The notes beneath the pieces were generated by a model, which saw nothing but the letters and a program-made list of their open reading frames with translations, searched no databases and was not told where the DNA came from. DNA of 64,000 nucleotides from Saccharothrix luteola (GTDB taxonomy: Bacteria; Actinomycetota; Actinomycetes; Mycobacteriales; Pseudonocardiaceae): NCBI RefSeq assembly GCF_020859565.1, contig NZ_JAJHUO010000027.1, positions 62,001-126,000 on the forward strand, given 5' to 3'. The position numbers were made by a program, and so were the translations under genes. This document shows, piece after piece, positions 51,271 to 62,400 of the stretch (positions are counted from its first letter, which is position 1; every line of letters begins with the position of its first letter).

Positions 51271-51848
51271 CGTTCCCCCTCGTGGAAGCCCGCCCACAGC
51301 GGGCGCCAGTCGTCGATGCGCTCCAGGAAGTGCCGGACGAACGCCACCTCGGCGTTCAGCAGCGCGATGCGGTACTCCTCCTCGACCAGGAAGAGCGGGT
51401 GCGCGTCGGCGCCGGCCACGACCGCCTCGGCCTCGTCCAGCTGCCGGCGCAGCCCGTCCAGGCGGTCGCGCAGGAGGGCTGCGACCTCGTCCGGGTGCAG
51501 GGCCGCGATCATGGACAGGGCCGCGACGAACCGCGGGTGCTCGTGCACCGGTTCGGCGACGAGCTCGCGCATCCAGTCCTTCAGCTCGGCACGACCGGCG
51601 TCGGTCAGCGCGTAGACCGTGCGCTCCGGCCGCTGCCCCTCGCGGGACGTCTCGTGCTCCACGATGAACCCGGCCTTCGCCAGCTGCCCGAACACCATGT
51701 AGAGCGAGCCGTGGGTGAACTTGATGCTGCGATCGTCACCGTGCGCCCGCATGAGCCGGCTCAGCTCGTAGGGGTGCATGGGCTCGCGGACGAGATAGCC
51801 GAGCACCGCCAACCCGAGCAGGTTGCCGACCTTCCGCTTGGACTTCAC
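51267..51848 (-). CDS. PadR-family transcriptional regulator
   Basis: A 193-residue regulator: winged helix with LLGLAVLGYLVREPMHPYEL, SIKFTHGSLYMVFGQLAKAG and ERTVYALTDAGRAEL, then a helical Vir_act_alpha_C dimerisation domain. Two GTG codons stand close together: AGGAGG abuts the first (51854) but is 5 bases from the second (51848), so 51848 is chosen. It is coupled to the FAD monooxygenase gene. Dyads just upstream suggest autoregulation. Confidence 0.88.
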   Translation of the reverse strand: MKSKRKVGNLLGLAVLGYLVREPMHPYELSRLMRAHGDDRSIKFTHGSLYMVFGQLAKAGFIVEHETSREGQRPERTVYALTDAGRAELKDWMRELVAEPVHEHPRFVAALSMIAALHPDEVAALLRDRLDGLRRQLDEAEAVVAGADAHPLFLVEEEYRIALLNAEVAFVRHFLERIDDWRPLWAGFHEGER

Positions 51849-51858
51849 CGCCACCTCC

Positions 51859-51902
51859 TAGTCAACTCTGACTATCCATGAGCGACTAGTCAGAGTCAAC
51901 TA
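51859..51902. promoter_or_regulatory. Inverted repeats upstream of the padR-type gene
   Basis: TAGTCAACTCTGACTA (51859-51874) is a perfect TAGTCA-N4-TGACTA dyad. TAGTCAGAGTCAACTA (51887-51902) is a near-inverted copy that runs into the end of the acetyltransferase gene. The spacer contains CATG. This is not the ATGT-N8-ACAT box of classical PadR, but position and symmetry fit an autoregulatory operator. Confidence 0.75.
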
Positions 51903-52381
51903 TTCCCTACCGGGCGTTCCATGCACACGAGGCCGGGCCGGTCGTCCCAGGAGTCCACCCGGGTGAAGCCGAGGCGTTCGTAGAGGCCGATGGCGTCGTG
52001 CCGCCAGTGCCACACGGACAGGCGCACCGAGGCCGCGCCGATGTCGGCGGCGTGGCCGAGCACCGCGCCGACCAGCGCCTTCGCCGCCCCCTTGCCCCGA
52101 CAGGCCGGGTCCACCCACAGCCTCTTGACCTCCAGCGAGCCGCCGGTCGACGCGGACGCCACCACGCAGCCCACCGCGTTCCCGCCGGTCTCGGCCACCC
52201 ACACGGTGTCGGCGGCGAACGCGGCCCGCGGGTCGAGCACCTCGGCCCGGTAGCGCGGCGGCAGGTCCCCGACGGCGGACACCGCGACGCCCTTCTCGGC
52301 CTCGGTCCGCAGGTGGTAGGCGAGCAGGAGGGGCGCCAGCGCCTGGTCACGCCACCGGGAAACAGTGGTCTCGGCTGTCAT
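51896..52381 (-). CDS. GNAT-family N-acetyltransferase
   Basis: A 161-residue acetyltransferase: VAETGGNAVGCVVAS (beta4), then the acetyl-CoA loop in LEVKRLWVDPACRGKGAAKA at about residue 97, and HDAIGLYERLGFTRVDSWDD. Such proteins acetylate small amines or antibiotics; substrate cannot be told. ATG 52381 is chosen over in-frame 52462. The PadR operator overlaps its 3' end. It diverges from the snapalysin gene, where an activator (SnpR) gene would often be found. Confidence 0.88.
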   Translation of the reverse strand: MTAETTVSRWRDQALAPLLLAYHLRTEAEKGVAVSAVGDLPPRYRAEVLDPRAAFAADTVWVAETGGNAVGCVVASASTGGSLEVKRLWVDPACRGKGAAKALVGAVLGHAADIGAASVRLSVWHWRHDAIGLYERLGFTRVDSWDDRPGLVCMERPVGNS

Positions 52382-52531
52382 GGCCGCAGCTTCACACGGC
52401 GGACGCCCCCGATCACAGCCGAACAACCCTACGTATGGGGCTGGTGACAACCGGCTACGCACTGGTTCGTTGGGTGGTGGGAGCCTCCCCTGTCACACGG
52501 CTCCCTTTCCCTGTACCCCAAGGAGACCACC

Positions 52532-53104
52532 ATGCTCGTACGAAAGGCCGTCGGCGTCCTCGCCGGCGTGCTGGGACTGCTGCTGCCGCTGGTCGCGGTG
52601 GCGGCGCCCGCCGCGTCGGCGGAGCCGCAGGCCCTGGTGCGCACCCTGTACTACGACGTGAGCCAGGCCCAGGAGTTCGTGGCGGACTGGGATCGTGCCG
52701 CGACGAACTGGAACAACTCGGTGTCGAACGTCAAGCTGGCCCGCCGGACGTCCACCTCCGGCGTCAACATCCGCATCCTCGCGGACAACGGCTGGCCGCG
52801 CGCCTACGTCTCGTCGCTCGGCAACGGCACCGTCTACATGGGACGGCAGGCCGTCCAGCAGGGCTACTACCGGCCGCGGATCTCGACGCACGAGATCGGC
52901 CACATCCTCGGCCTGCCGGACCGGCGGACCGGCCTGTGCGCCGACCTGATGTCGGGCTCCAGCGCGCCGGTGTCGTGCCGCAACGACCTGCCGAACGCCG
53001 CCGAGCGCGCCGAGGTCGAGCGCCGGTTCGCCGGCTCGTTCGCCCCGGCCGACGTGCGTGCGGCGGGCTTCACGGGCAGCAGCACGGAGTGCTTCGTCTA
53101 CTGA
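52532..53104 (+). CDS. snpA: Snapalysin-like secreted metalloprotease (M7)
   Basis: A 190-residue exported protease with a signal peptide to about residue 30 (PAASA-EP). The catalytic motif is THEIGHILGLPDRRTG (HExxHxxGxxD, about residues 119-130), the Asp-as-third-ligand metzincin form that defines snapalysin. Four Cys are present (LCADLM, VSCRND, ECFVY region). AGGAGA stands before ATG 52532. The usual divergent lysR-type activator is replaced by an acetyltransferase gene. Confidence 0.92.
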   Translation: MLVRKAVGVLAGVLGLLLPLVAVAAPAASAEPQALVRTLYYDVSQAQEFVADWDRAATNWNNSVSNVKLARRTSTSGVNIRILADNGWPRAYVSSLGNGTVYMGRQAVQQGYYRPRISTHEIGHILGLPDRRTGLCADLMSGSSAPVSCRNDLPNAAERAEVERRFAGSFAPADVRAAGFTGSSTECFVY

Positions 53105-53110
53105 CCGCGT

Positions 53111-53168
53111 GAGTCCTGCGTTCACGTCGCGTGTGTCCTACGTTCGGAACACCCGAGTTGAACGCTCA
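53111..53168 (-). repeat. Dispersed intergenic repeat, inverted copy B'
   Basis: Reading the minus strand from 53168 gives TGAGCGTTCAACTCGGGTG, then TTCCGAACGTAGGACAC and, less well kept, a GACTC end. It is the same element as copies A (25159) and B (53187) in opposite orientation, and forms the left arm of the hairpin at 53135-53220. Confidence 0.82.
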
Positions 53169-53220
53169 GAACAAGATCAACTGTTCTGAGCGTTCAACTC
53201 GGGGTGCGCGAACGTAGGAC
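53135..53220. terminator. Long hairpin between convergent snapalysin and MbtH genes
   Basis: A perfect 19-base stem, 53155-53173 paired with 53182-53200 (arm GAGTTGAACGCTCAGAACA), has an 8-base loop AGATCAAC. Outside a short mismatched part, GTCCTACGTTC (left) pairs with GAACGTAGGAC (right), extending the stem to about 30 bp. It lies between the ends of two convergent genes, so it likely terminates both. There is no U-tract. Confidence 0.75.
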
Positions 53221-53271
53221 ACGCGCGGTCCGCACGTTGGACACGCGCGGCCTGGAGGTAGGACTCTCGCG
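53187..53271 (+). repeat. Dispersed intergenic repeat, copy B
   Basis: Blocks TGAGCGTTCAACTCGGGGTG, GAACGTAGGACACGCGCGGT, a duplicated block CGCACGTTGGACACGCGCGG, and CTGGAGGTAGGACTCTCGCG. It is the copy of the 25159 element with one internal block repeated. It ends 3 bases before the MbtH stop codon. Confidence 0.85.
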
Positions 53272-53273
53272 AG

Positions 53274-53468
53274 TCAGCGGAGGGACAAGGGGCGCAGGTC
53301 GGTCCAGTGCTCCTCGACGTAGGCGACGCAGGCGTCGCGCGTGTCGGGGCCGAAGCGCGTGGTCCAGCCGGCGGGGATGTCGGCGAACGACGGCCACAGC
53401 GAGTGCTGCCCCTCGTCGTTGACGAGGACGTGGAAACGGCCTTCGGGGTCTTCGAACGGGTTGGTCAC
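53274..53468 (-). CDS. mbtH: MbtH-like NRPS adenylation-domain chaperone
   Basis: A 64-residue protein with the full MbtH signature: NPFEDPEGRFHVLVNDEGQH, SLWPSFADIPAGW, DACVAYVEEHWTDLRP. MbtH proteins bind and activate NRPS adenylation domains. GTG 53468 overlaps the NRPS stop (GTGA), so the two are made in step. The downstream side is closed by the hairpin at 53135-53220. Confidence 0.95.
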   Translation of the reverse strand: MTNPFEDPEGRFHVLVNDEGQHSLWPSFADIPAGWTTRFGPDTRDACVAYVEEHWTDLRPLSLR

Positions 53469-56400
53469 GGCTCGATCCTCCGGTCGGGGTCGGTCGTCGC
53501 GCGGTGCAGGTGGTGCAGCACCGCGTCGGCCAGGTGTTGGGCGGTGGTCGGGGTGAACAGGTCGGTCGCGTAGACGAGGTAGCACGGCACCGGGCCGTCG
53601 TCCTGCGGTTCGTAGAAGCTGATGGTCAGTTCCGCGGGTGTCGTGCCGGTCGGCACGGCTTCGAGCGAGCCCGTGCCGCCCTCCAGGGTCGACAGGACCG
53701 CCTTCTCGTGGTGGACGATCATCACCTGCGGCTCGACGGGCACCGGCACGTCCGCGTGGTCGAACGCGGCCAGGTCGGTGGCGCGGACGCGGGCCAGCAG
53801 CTCGGTGTAGCTCGGCCGGCCGGCGGTGTCGGTCCGCAGCACGATCCGGTTGAAGAAGCAGCCGACCAGGTCGGCCAGCGCCTCCTCGGTCCGCCCGGCG
53901 ACCATCGTGCCGATCGGGAGGTCCGTGCCGTACGGCGTGAGCGCGGCGGCCACGGCGGCCTGCACCACCATGAACATGCTGGTGCCGGTCCGGGTGGCCA
54001 GTCGGTCGACGGCCGCGTGCAGCGCCGCGGGCAAGGAGAACGGGATCACGGCGGCGGGGTGGCGGCCGGGCCGCCGGTCCCCGGAGCGGGGCAGGGCCAG
54101 GTCGGGCAGGTCGCGCAGCGCGTCGCGCCAGAACGCGTGCTGCTCCTCCCCCACCGCCTCCACGACCTCCGCCGACCACAGCGTGTAGTCGGCGTAGGTC
54201 ACCGGCAGCTCGGTCCACTGTGGAGCCTCACCCCGCCGGCGTGCCGCGTAGGCGTGCTGGAGGTCCCGGAACAGCGGCACGACCGACCACTCGTCCACCG
54301 CGAGGTAGCTCATGGTCAGCAGCAACGCCTGCGCGCCGGACGCGTCCACGACCAGCCGGGCCCGCACGGGCGGTCGGCCGGGCTCCGCGGGCTCGGCGGC
54401 GAACGCGGGCAGCGCCTCGTCCAGCGCCACCACGGGCTCCACCGCCAACGGGGACGCCGGAACGGCGCGCTGCACGTCACCGTCCAGCACCGTGCGCAGC
54501 GGCTCGTGCCGCTCGACCACGTCCGCGTACGCGGCGACGAGGGCCGGCACGTCGAACGGCGTCGTGGCCTTCAACGCCAGCGCGTGGTCCCACGACACCG
54601 GACCCCGCCGCACCGGACCCCGCTGGACGGGCGCCGTCGGCAGGTCCACCGGCCGGTCGAAGCGGCGCAGCGGCGGTCGGGCCGACGTGGCGCCGGTCAG
54701 CCGCCCGGCCAGCCCGGCGACGGTGGGCGAGTCGAACACGTCGCGCAACGCGATGTCGACCCCGAACACCGACCGGATCTTGCCGACCAGCCGCATGGAC
54801 GCCATGGAGTGGCCGCCGAGGGTGAAGAAGTTGTCGTGGATGCCCGGCGACACACCCAGGATCTCGGCGAACAGCTCCGCGATCGCCTTCTGCTCCGGCG
54901 TCACCGGCCGGTCGTCGCCGGTCATCGCGGACCAGTCGGGTCGCGGCAGCGCACGGCGGTCGAGCTTGCCGTTCGGCGTCAACGGCAGCGGGCCGTCCAG
55001 GAAGATCACCGCGGCCGGGACCATGTACTCGGGCAGCCGTTCGGCGACGAGCGCGCGCAGGTCGTCGTCCGTCGAGCCCACCACGTACCCGACGAGCCTG
55101 GTCACGTCACCCGTGCGGTCGGCGACGACCGCCGCCTGCGCCACGGCCGGGTGCCTGGTCAGGGCGGCTTCGATCTCGCCGAGCTCGATCCGGAAGCCCC
55201 GGATCTTGACCTGGGTGTCGACGCGGCCGAGGAAGTCCAGGTTGCCGTCCGCACGCCAGCGCGCGCGGTCGCCGGTGCGGTACATGCGGGCTCCAGGCGG
55301 GCCGAACGGCGAGGCCACGAACCGGGACGCGGTCAGCGCGGCCTGCCCGATGTACCCGCGGGCCAGGCCGCGACCGGACACGTACAGCTCGCCGACCACG
55401 CCGGGCGGCACCGGCCGCAGCCGGTCGTCCAGCACGTACACGGTGGTGTTCGGGTCGGGGACGCCGATCGGCACGGCCGAGTCCCACTCCGGCACGGCCT
55501 TCCACAGCGTGGAGTTGACCGTGGCCTCGGTGAGGCCGTACGCGGCGAGCAGGTTGAGCCGCCCGGCCCAGCGGCCGATCACGTCCGGCGGCACGGTCTC
55601 GGTGCCGACCAGGATGGTGGAGCCCTCGGGCAGCTCGCAGTCGGCGGGCAGGGCGGACACCAGCGACGGCGGCAGGATCATGTGCGTGATCCGCCGGTCG
55701 CGCAGGAAGTCGGTCAGCTCGGGTCCGGCCACGCGGACCTCGTCCGGCGCGAACACCAGCCGCCCGCCCACGCACAGCGCCATGGTCAGCTCGAACACCG
55801 CCACGTCGAAGCCGACCGAGGCGAACTGCAGCACCCGGCTCTCGGCGGTGAGCCCCATCCGGTCGATGGCGGTCGCGGCGAGGCTGGAGATCCCCTCGTG
55901 CGGCACCACCACGCCCTTGGGCCGACCGGTCGAGCCGGACGTGTAGATCACGTACATGGCCGAGTCGAGCGCGGACGGTCCACTGTGGACCAGAGGTTCG
56001 TCGGACGTGGCGGTCAGCTCGTCCGCCACCGCGTCCAGGACCAGGGTCCCGGTCACGTCCGGCACCGGCGCGTCGCGGGTCGTCACGACCAGCGACGCGG
56101 CGGAGTCCTCGATCATGTAGGCGATCCGGTCCGCCGGGTGCGAGAGGTCCAACGGCAGGTAGGCCGCGCCGAGCTTCAGCGTGGCCACGACCGCGGCGAC
56201 CATGTCCGCCGACTTGGGCACCGCGATGCCGACCACGGACTCGCGGCCGACCCCGCGTGCCACGAGCAGCCGGGCGATCTTGTTCGACCGGGCGTCCAGC
56301 CAGGCGTAGTCGACCGAGCGGTGGCGGTCGACCACGGCGACCGCGTCCGGCCGCTCGGCGACGCACCGGGCGAACATCGTCGTGAACGTCTCCTCCGGCA

Positions 56401-59400
56401 CCGCGCGGGCGGTCCGGTTGAACTCGTCCACCACGCGCCGGCGCTCGTCGGGCGCGAGCAGGTCCACCGCGCTCACCGGCGCGGACGGCGCGGCCAGCAC
56501 GGCGTCGACCAGCGTGGTCAGCCGCGCGCCGAGCCGTTCGACGGTCACCCGGTCGAACAGGTCGGTCGCGTACTCCAGCCGGCACACCACCGGACCGCCG
56601 ACCACCTCGGTGAAGCTGAACACCAGGTCGAACTTCGCGGTCGTGGTCTCGTGGCCGACCCACGTCACCGGCAGGCCGTCGAACGACCCCGCGTCGCCGC
56701 CGCGGCTGTGGTAGCCGACCATGACCTGGAACAGCGGGTTGCGCGCCGCCGAACGGGTCGGGTTCAGCCGGTCGACCACGGCCTCGAACGGCACGTCCTG
56801 GTGCGAGAACGCCGCCAGCGACGTCTCCTTCACCCGCCCGACGAGCTCGGCGAAGCTCGGGTCGCCGGACAGGTCGGCCCGCAGCACCAGCGTGTTGACG
56901 AAGAAGCCGACCAGGTCGTCCAACGCCTCGTCCGTGCGGCCGGCGATCGGCGCGCCCAACGGGATGTCGTCGCCCGCGCCCAGCCGGCCCAGCAGCGCGG
57001 CGACGGCGGCCTGCACCACCATGAACATCGACGCGCCGGACGTCTGCGCGAACGCCCGCAGCGCGTCGGCCTGCTCGGGGGTGAACACCACTTCCAGGTC
57101 CGAGCCGCGGAACGTCGGGCGTCCCGGACGCGGCCGGTCCACCGGGAGCTCCAGCTCCTCCGGCGCGCCGGCCAGCGCCTGCGACCAGAAGTCCAGCTGC
57201 TGCTCGCCGACGAGGTCCAGCACGTCCCGCTGCCACACGGTGTAGTCCGCGTACTGCACGGGCAGCGGCGCCCACCGGGGAGCCTCACCGGCCCGTCGTG
57301 CCCGGTACGCCGTCGCCAGGTCGCGCAGGAACGGCCGGTCGGACCACTCGTCGGTGGTGATGTGGTGCAGCAGGATGACGACCAGGTGCTCCTCGCGCGC
57401 CAACGACGCGATCGTCACCCGCAACGGCAACTCCGTGCGCAGGTCGAACGGCCGCTCGACCTCGTCACGCACGATGCCCGGCACGTCCTCGCGGGACGCC
57501 TCCCGGACCACCACCACCGGCGTGACGTCGTGCAGCACCCGTTGGAACGGCGTGCCCTCGTGCTCGCCGAACACCGTCCGCAACGCCTCGTGCCGATCGA
57601 CCACGTCGGCGACCGCGGCGGTGAGCGCGGCCACGTCCAGCGGGCCGTTCAGCGTGAACACCAGCGGGAAGTTGTAGGCGGCGGACGTGCCCTCCATCTG
57701 CTGGATCAGCCACAACCGCTGCTGCGCCGACGACAGCGGCAGCTCGGCGGGCCGCTCGACCGGCGCCAGCGGCGGCCGGGCCGACCCACCGCCGGCCCGC
57801 AGGGCCAGTTCCGCGACCGTGGGCGCGTCGAACAGGTCGCGGATCGCGAGTTCCACCCCCAGCGCCGACCGCGCCCGGCTGACCAACCGGGTGGCGAGCA
57901 GCGAATGGCCGCCGAGGTCGAAGAAGTTGTCGTCCACGCCCACCGACGGCACGCCGAGCACGTCGGCGAACAGCCCGCGCAGCACGTCCTCTTCCCGGGT
58001 GGCGGCGGCGCGCGACGACGCCGCGCCGGAGACCACCGGCTTCGGCAGGGCGCGCACGTCGAGCTTGCCGTTCACGGTGAGCGGCAGCGCGTCCACCGGC
58101 ATGATCGCGACGGGCACCATGTAGTCGGGCAGGCTGCGCTTCAGGTTCTCCCGCAGCGCTGCGGGATCGGTGTCGGAGACGACGTACCCGACGAGGCGCT
58201 TCACCCCGCCCGGACCGGCGTCCACGACGACCGCCGCGTGCGTCACGCCCGGCTGGGTGGCCAGGGCCGACTCGACCTCGCCCAGCTCGACCCGGTAACC
58301 GCGGATCTTGACCTGGTCGTCGGTGCGGCCGAGGAAGTCCAGGTTGCCGTCGGCCCGCGCGCGCACCAGGTCCCCCGTGCGGTACATGCGGGTCCCTGGC
58401 GGTCCGTACGGGTCGGCGACGAACCGCTCGGCGGTCAGGCCGAACCGGTCGTGGTAGCCGCGGGCCAGGCCGACACCCGCGATGTAGAGCTCACCGGGCG
58501 AGCCGGGCGGCACCGGTCGCAGGCGCGCGTCCAGCACGTACGCCCTGGTGTTCCAGATCGCCTTGCCGACGGTCGCCGTCTCGCTGTCCTCGGTGGACGC
58601 GCCGAGCGTGTTGATCGTGTACTCGGTGGGCCCGTACAGGTTGTAGCCGTACGTGCCGGGCGTCTCGCGCAGCCGCTGCCACACCGATTCCGGCACGGCC
58701 TCGCCGCCGAGCAGCACCAGCGCGGGCACGTGGCCCTCCAGCAGGCCCTCTTCGATGAGCAGCTGGGCGTAGGTCGGGGTCACGTTGACCACGTCGACCA
58801 GGTGCTCGTCGCAGTACGCCACCAGGGCCGCCGCGTCCCGGCGCAGCTCCTCGTCGCACACGTGCACCTCGTGGCCCTCGACCAGCCACAACAGCTCTTC
58901 CCACGACATGTCGAACGCGAACGACACGGTGTGCGCGATGCGCAGCCGCCGACCGCCGGCCGCCGCGATGGCGGGTGCGAAGATCGCCTGCTGGTGGTTG
59001 AGCTGCATGTTCGTCAGGCCGCGGTACGGCGTGACGACGCCCTTCGGCCGCCCGGTCGAGCCGGACGTGTAGATCACGTACGCCGGGTGGTCCAGCGAGA
59101 ACGTCGGCCACTCGACCTCGTCGGGCGCGTCGGGCAGGTCGTCCACGCACACCGCGTCCGGCACCAGCCCGACCGCCGTGGTCGACAGCACGCACAGCGG
59201 CTTGGTGTCCTCGATCATCAGCAGCAGCCGGTCGGCCGGGTGGTCGAGGTCGAGCGGCAGGTAGGCGGCCCCGGTGCGGAGCACCGCGAACAACGCCACC
59301 ACCATCTCGATCGTGCGCGGCAGCGCCAGCGCGACGACCCGTTCCGGCCCCGCGCCCCGGCTGATCAGCAGCCGGGCCAGGGCGTCGATCCGGTCCTGGA

Positions 59401-62400
59401 GCTCGGCGTAGGTGAGCCGCTGGTCGCCGAACACGAGCGCGGTCGCGTCCGGTGTCCGGCGGGCCTGCGCGACGAGCAGGTCGGCGATGGTCTCGGAGAC
59501 CACCGGGTTGGCGCTGGCGTCCCACTCGGCCTCCAGCGCGCGCCGTTCGCGGTCCGGCAGCACGTCGAGCGTGCCGAGCAGCGCGTCCGGCGACTCGACC
59601 AGCCGGCGCAGCACGGTGGTGTAGCGGGTGAGCAGCGCCTCGGCGGCGTCGGCGGCGAAGATGTCCGGGCGGGACGCGAGCGTGACGCGGGTGCGCGCGC
59701 CGGGCGTGATGATGAGCGTGAGCGGGAAGTGCGTGCCATCCACATTGGACACTTCGAGCACGCCGTGCCGGGCCGCGAACTCGCCCTGGCGGTCGTCGCC
59801 GTCGCCGGTGCGCAGCACGAACAGCGTGTCGAACAGCTGCCGGTGCCCGGCCTCCTGCTGGATCTCGCCGAGGCCGACGTGCTCGTAGGCCATGAGCGCG
59901 GTCCGCTCGGCCTGGATGCGCCGCAGGAGTTCCAGCACGGTCTCGCGCGGGTCGACCGCGATGCGGGTGGGGATGGTGTTGAGGAACATGCCGATCACGT
60001 GCTCGACGCCGTCGACCTCGACCGGGCGGCCCGCGACGGCGGTGCCGAACACCACGTCGTCCCGGCCGACCTGGCTCGCGAGCACCATCGCCCACGCGGC
60101 GTTGAACACCGCGTTCGCGGTCAGGCCGTACCGCCGGGCCTGCGCCCGGATGCGGTCGGTCAGCTCCTCGGTCAGCTCCTGGTGGAACTCGGCCGGGATG
60201 ACCGGCTCGCGTGAGCGGTCGACGGGCGCGACCAGGGTCGGCTCGCGCAGCCCGGACAACGCGGTGCGCCACGCCCGCAGCGCCGCGTCGTGGTCCTGGC
60301 GGGCCAGCCACGCGAGGTAGTCGCGGTAGGTGCCGGGCGGCGGGAGTTCGGCGTCGACGTCGCGGTACAGCTCCAGCAGCTGCTCCAGGAACAGCCACGC
60401 CGACCAGCCGTCCCACAGGATCAGGTGGTGCGTGATGACGAGCCGGTCGCGGCCGTCGGGCAGGCGCAGCACCAGGAACCGGCACAGCGGCGGCGCGGCC
60501 AGGTCGAACCGCTCGCGCCGGTCGGCGGCCAGCAGCCGCGGCACGTCGGCGTCCTCGGCGTCGACCACGCGCAGCGGGATCTCCAAGCCGGGCGCGATGA
60601 ACTGCACGGGTGACGGCACGCCGTCGCTGGTGAACCCGGCGCGCAGGCTCGGGTTGCGCTCCAGGAGCGCGGCGCCCGCGCGGCGCAGGCGTTCGACGTC
60701 CAGCCGGCCGGCGAAGTCCATCGTCTCCTGGGAGAGGTAGACGTCGAGCGCGCCGGTGTCGTAGCTGGAGTGGAAGTACAGGCCTTCCTGCAACGGCGAG
60801 AGCGGCCAGACGTCCTCCGCCTCGGGCAGGGCGGCGCGCTGCTCGTCCGTCAGCACGAGCAGCGGCGCGTCGTCGGCGGTGTCCGCCGTGGTCTCCACGG
60901 CGGCCAGCGCGGCGACCGTGCGGTGTTCGAACACGTCGCGCGGGCTGATCTCGATGCCCAGCCTGCGGGCCCGGCTGGACACGGCGATGGACGTGATGCT
61001 GTCGCCGCCGAGCACGAAGAAGTCGTCGTCCACGCCGAGGTCGGCCAGGCCGAGCACGTCGCCGAACACCTCGCACAGCAGGCGTTCCCGGTCGTTGCCC
61101 GGCGCACGGCGTTCGGTCTTCGCCAGGGTCGGCGAGGGCAGCGCGTTCTGGTCGAGCTTGCCGCTGGGGGTGAGCGGGAAGTCGGGCAACGCCACGATCG
61201 CGTGCGGGACCATCGCGGCGGGCAGGGCGGCGGCGATGCCGGTCCGCACCGCGTCGAGGTCGACGTCGGCCGGTGTCACGTAGCCGAGGAGCTGGTTGTC
61301 CCGGGCGATGACGGCGGCCCGCCGGACGCCGGGCTGCGCGACCAGCGCGGACTCGACCTCGCCCAGCTCGATCCGGTTGCCGCGCACCTTGACCTGCCGG
61401 TCGGTGCGGCCGAGGTAGACCAGCACGCCGTCCGGGCGGCGCACCACCAGGTCGCCGGTGCGGTACATGCGTTCGCCGGGCGCGCCGAACGGGTTGGCGA
61501 CGAACCGCTCGGCGGTGAGCCCGAACCGGCCGTGGTAGCCGAGGGCGAGCTGGACGCCCGCCAGGTACAGCTCGCCCGGCACACCGGTCGGGACGGGCCG
61601 CAGGAACGGGTCGAGCACGTGCAGCTGCGTGTTCCAGACCGGACGGCCGATCGGCACGGCCGGGTCCGGTGCGGCGTCGTACTCGAAGTACGTGACGTCG
61701 ACGGCGGCTTCCGTGGGGCCGTAGAGGTTGTGCAGCGGCACGGCGGTGAGCGCGAGCCACCGGGCGGCCACGTCGCCGGTCAGCGCCTCGCCGCTGCTGA
61801 ACGCGCGGCGCAGGCTCGCCGACCACGCCGCGTCCTCGTGCACCTCGGGGACGCCGACGAACGCGGCCAGCATCGACGGCACGAAGTGCAGCGTCGTGAT
61901 CCGCTCGCGGCGGATCAGGTCGGCGAGGTAGGCGGGGTCGCGGTGGCCGTCCGGCTTGGCCAGCACAACGGCCGCGCCCTCGCACAGCGCCCAGAAGAAC
62001 TCCCACACCGAGACGTCGAAGCTGGAGGGCGTCTTCTGCAGCACGCGGTCGTCGGCGGTGAGGCCGTACTCGTGCTGCATCCAGGCCAGCCGGTTCACGA
62101 TCGCGCGGTGCGTGACGACGACGCCCTTGGGCCGACCGGTCGAGCCGGACGTGTAGATCAGGTAGGCGGGCTGGTCGGGGTGCGGTGCGGGGAGGTCGAC
62201 CGGCGGGGCCGCGCTGTCGGCGCAGTCCTCGGGCCGGACGACGGTGGTCGCGCCGGAGTCGGCCAGCATGAACTCGACGCGTTCGGCCGGGTAGTCGAGG
62301 TCCAGCGGCAGGTAGGCGGCGCCCGCCTTGAGCACGCCCAGCAGTGCCACCAGCAGCTCGGCGGACCTCGGCACGGCGACGCCGACGACGTGGTGGCCGC

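Noticed and set aside
53504..60214. A 2236-codon plus-strand open frame opposite the NRPS
   Set aside because: The sequence is low-complexity Arg/Gly/His/Val-rich with no motif and is the mirror of codon bias in the NRPS gene.
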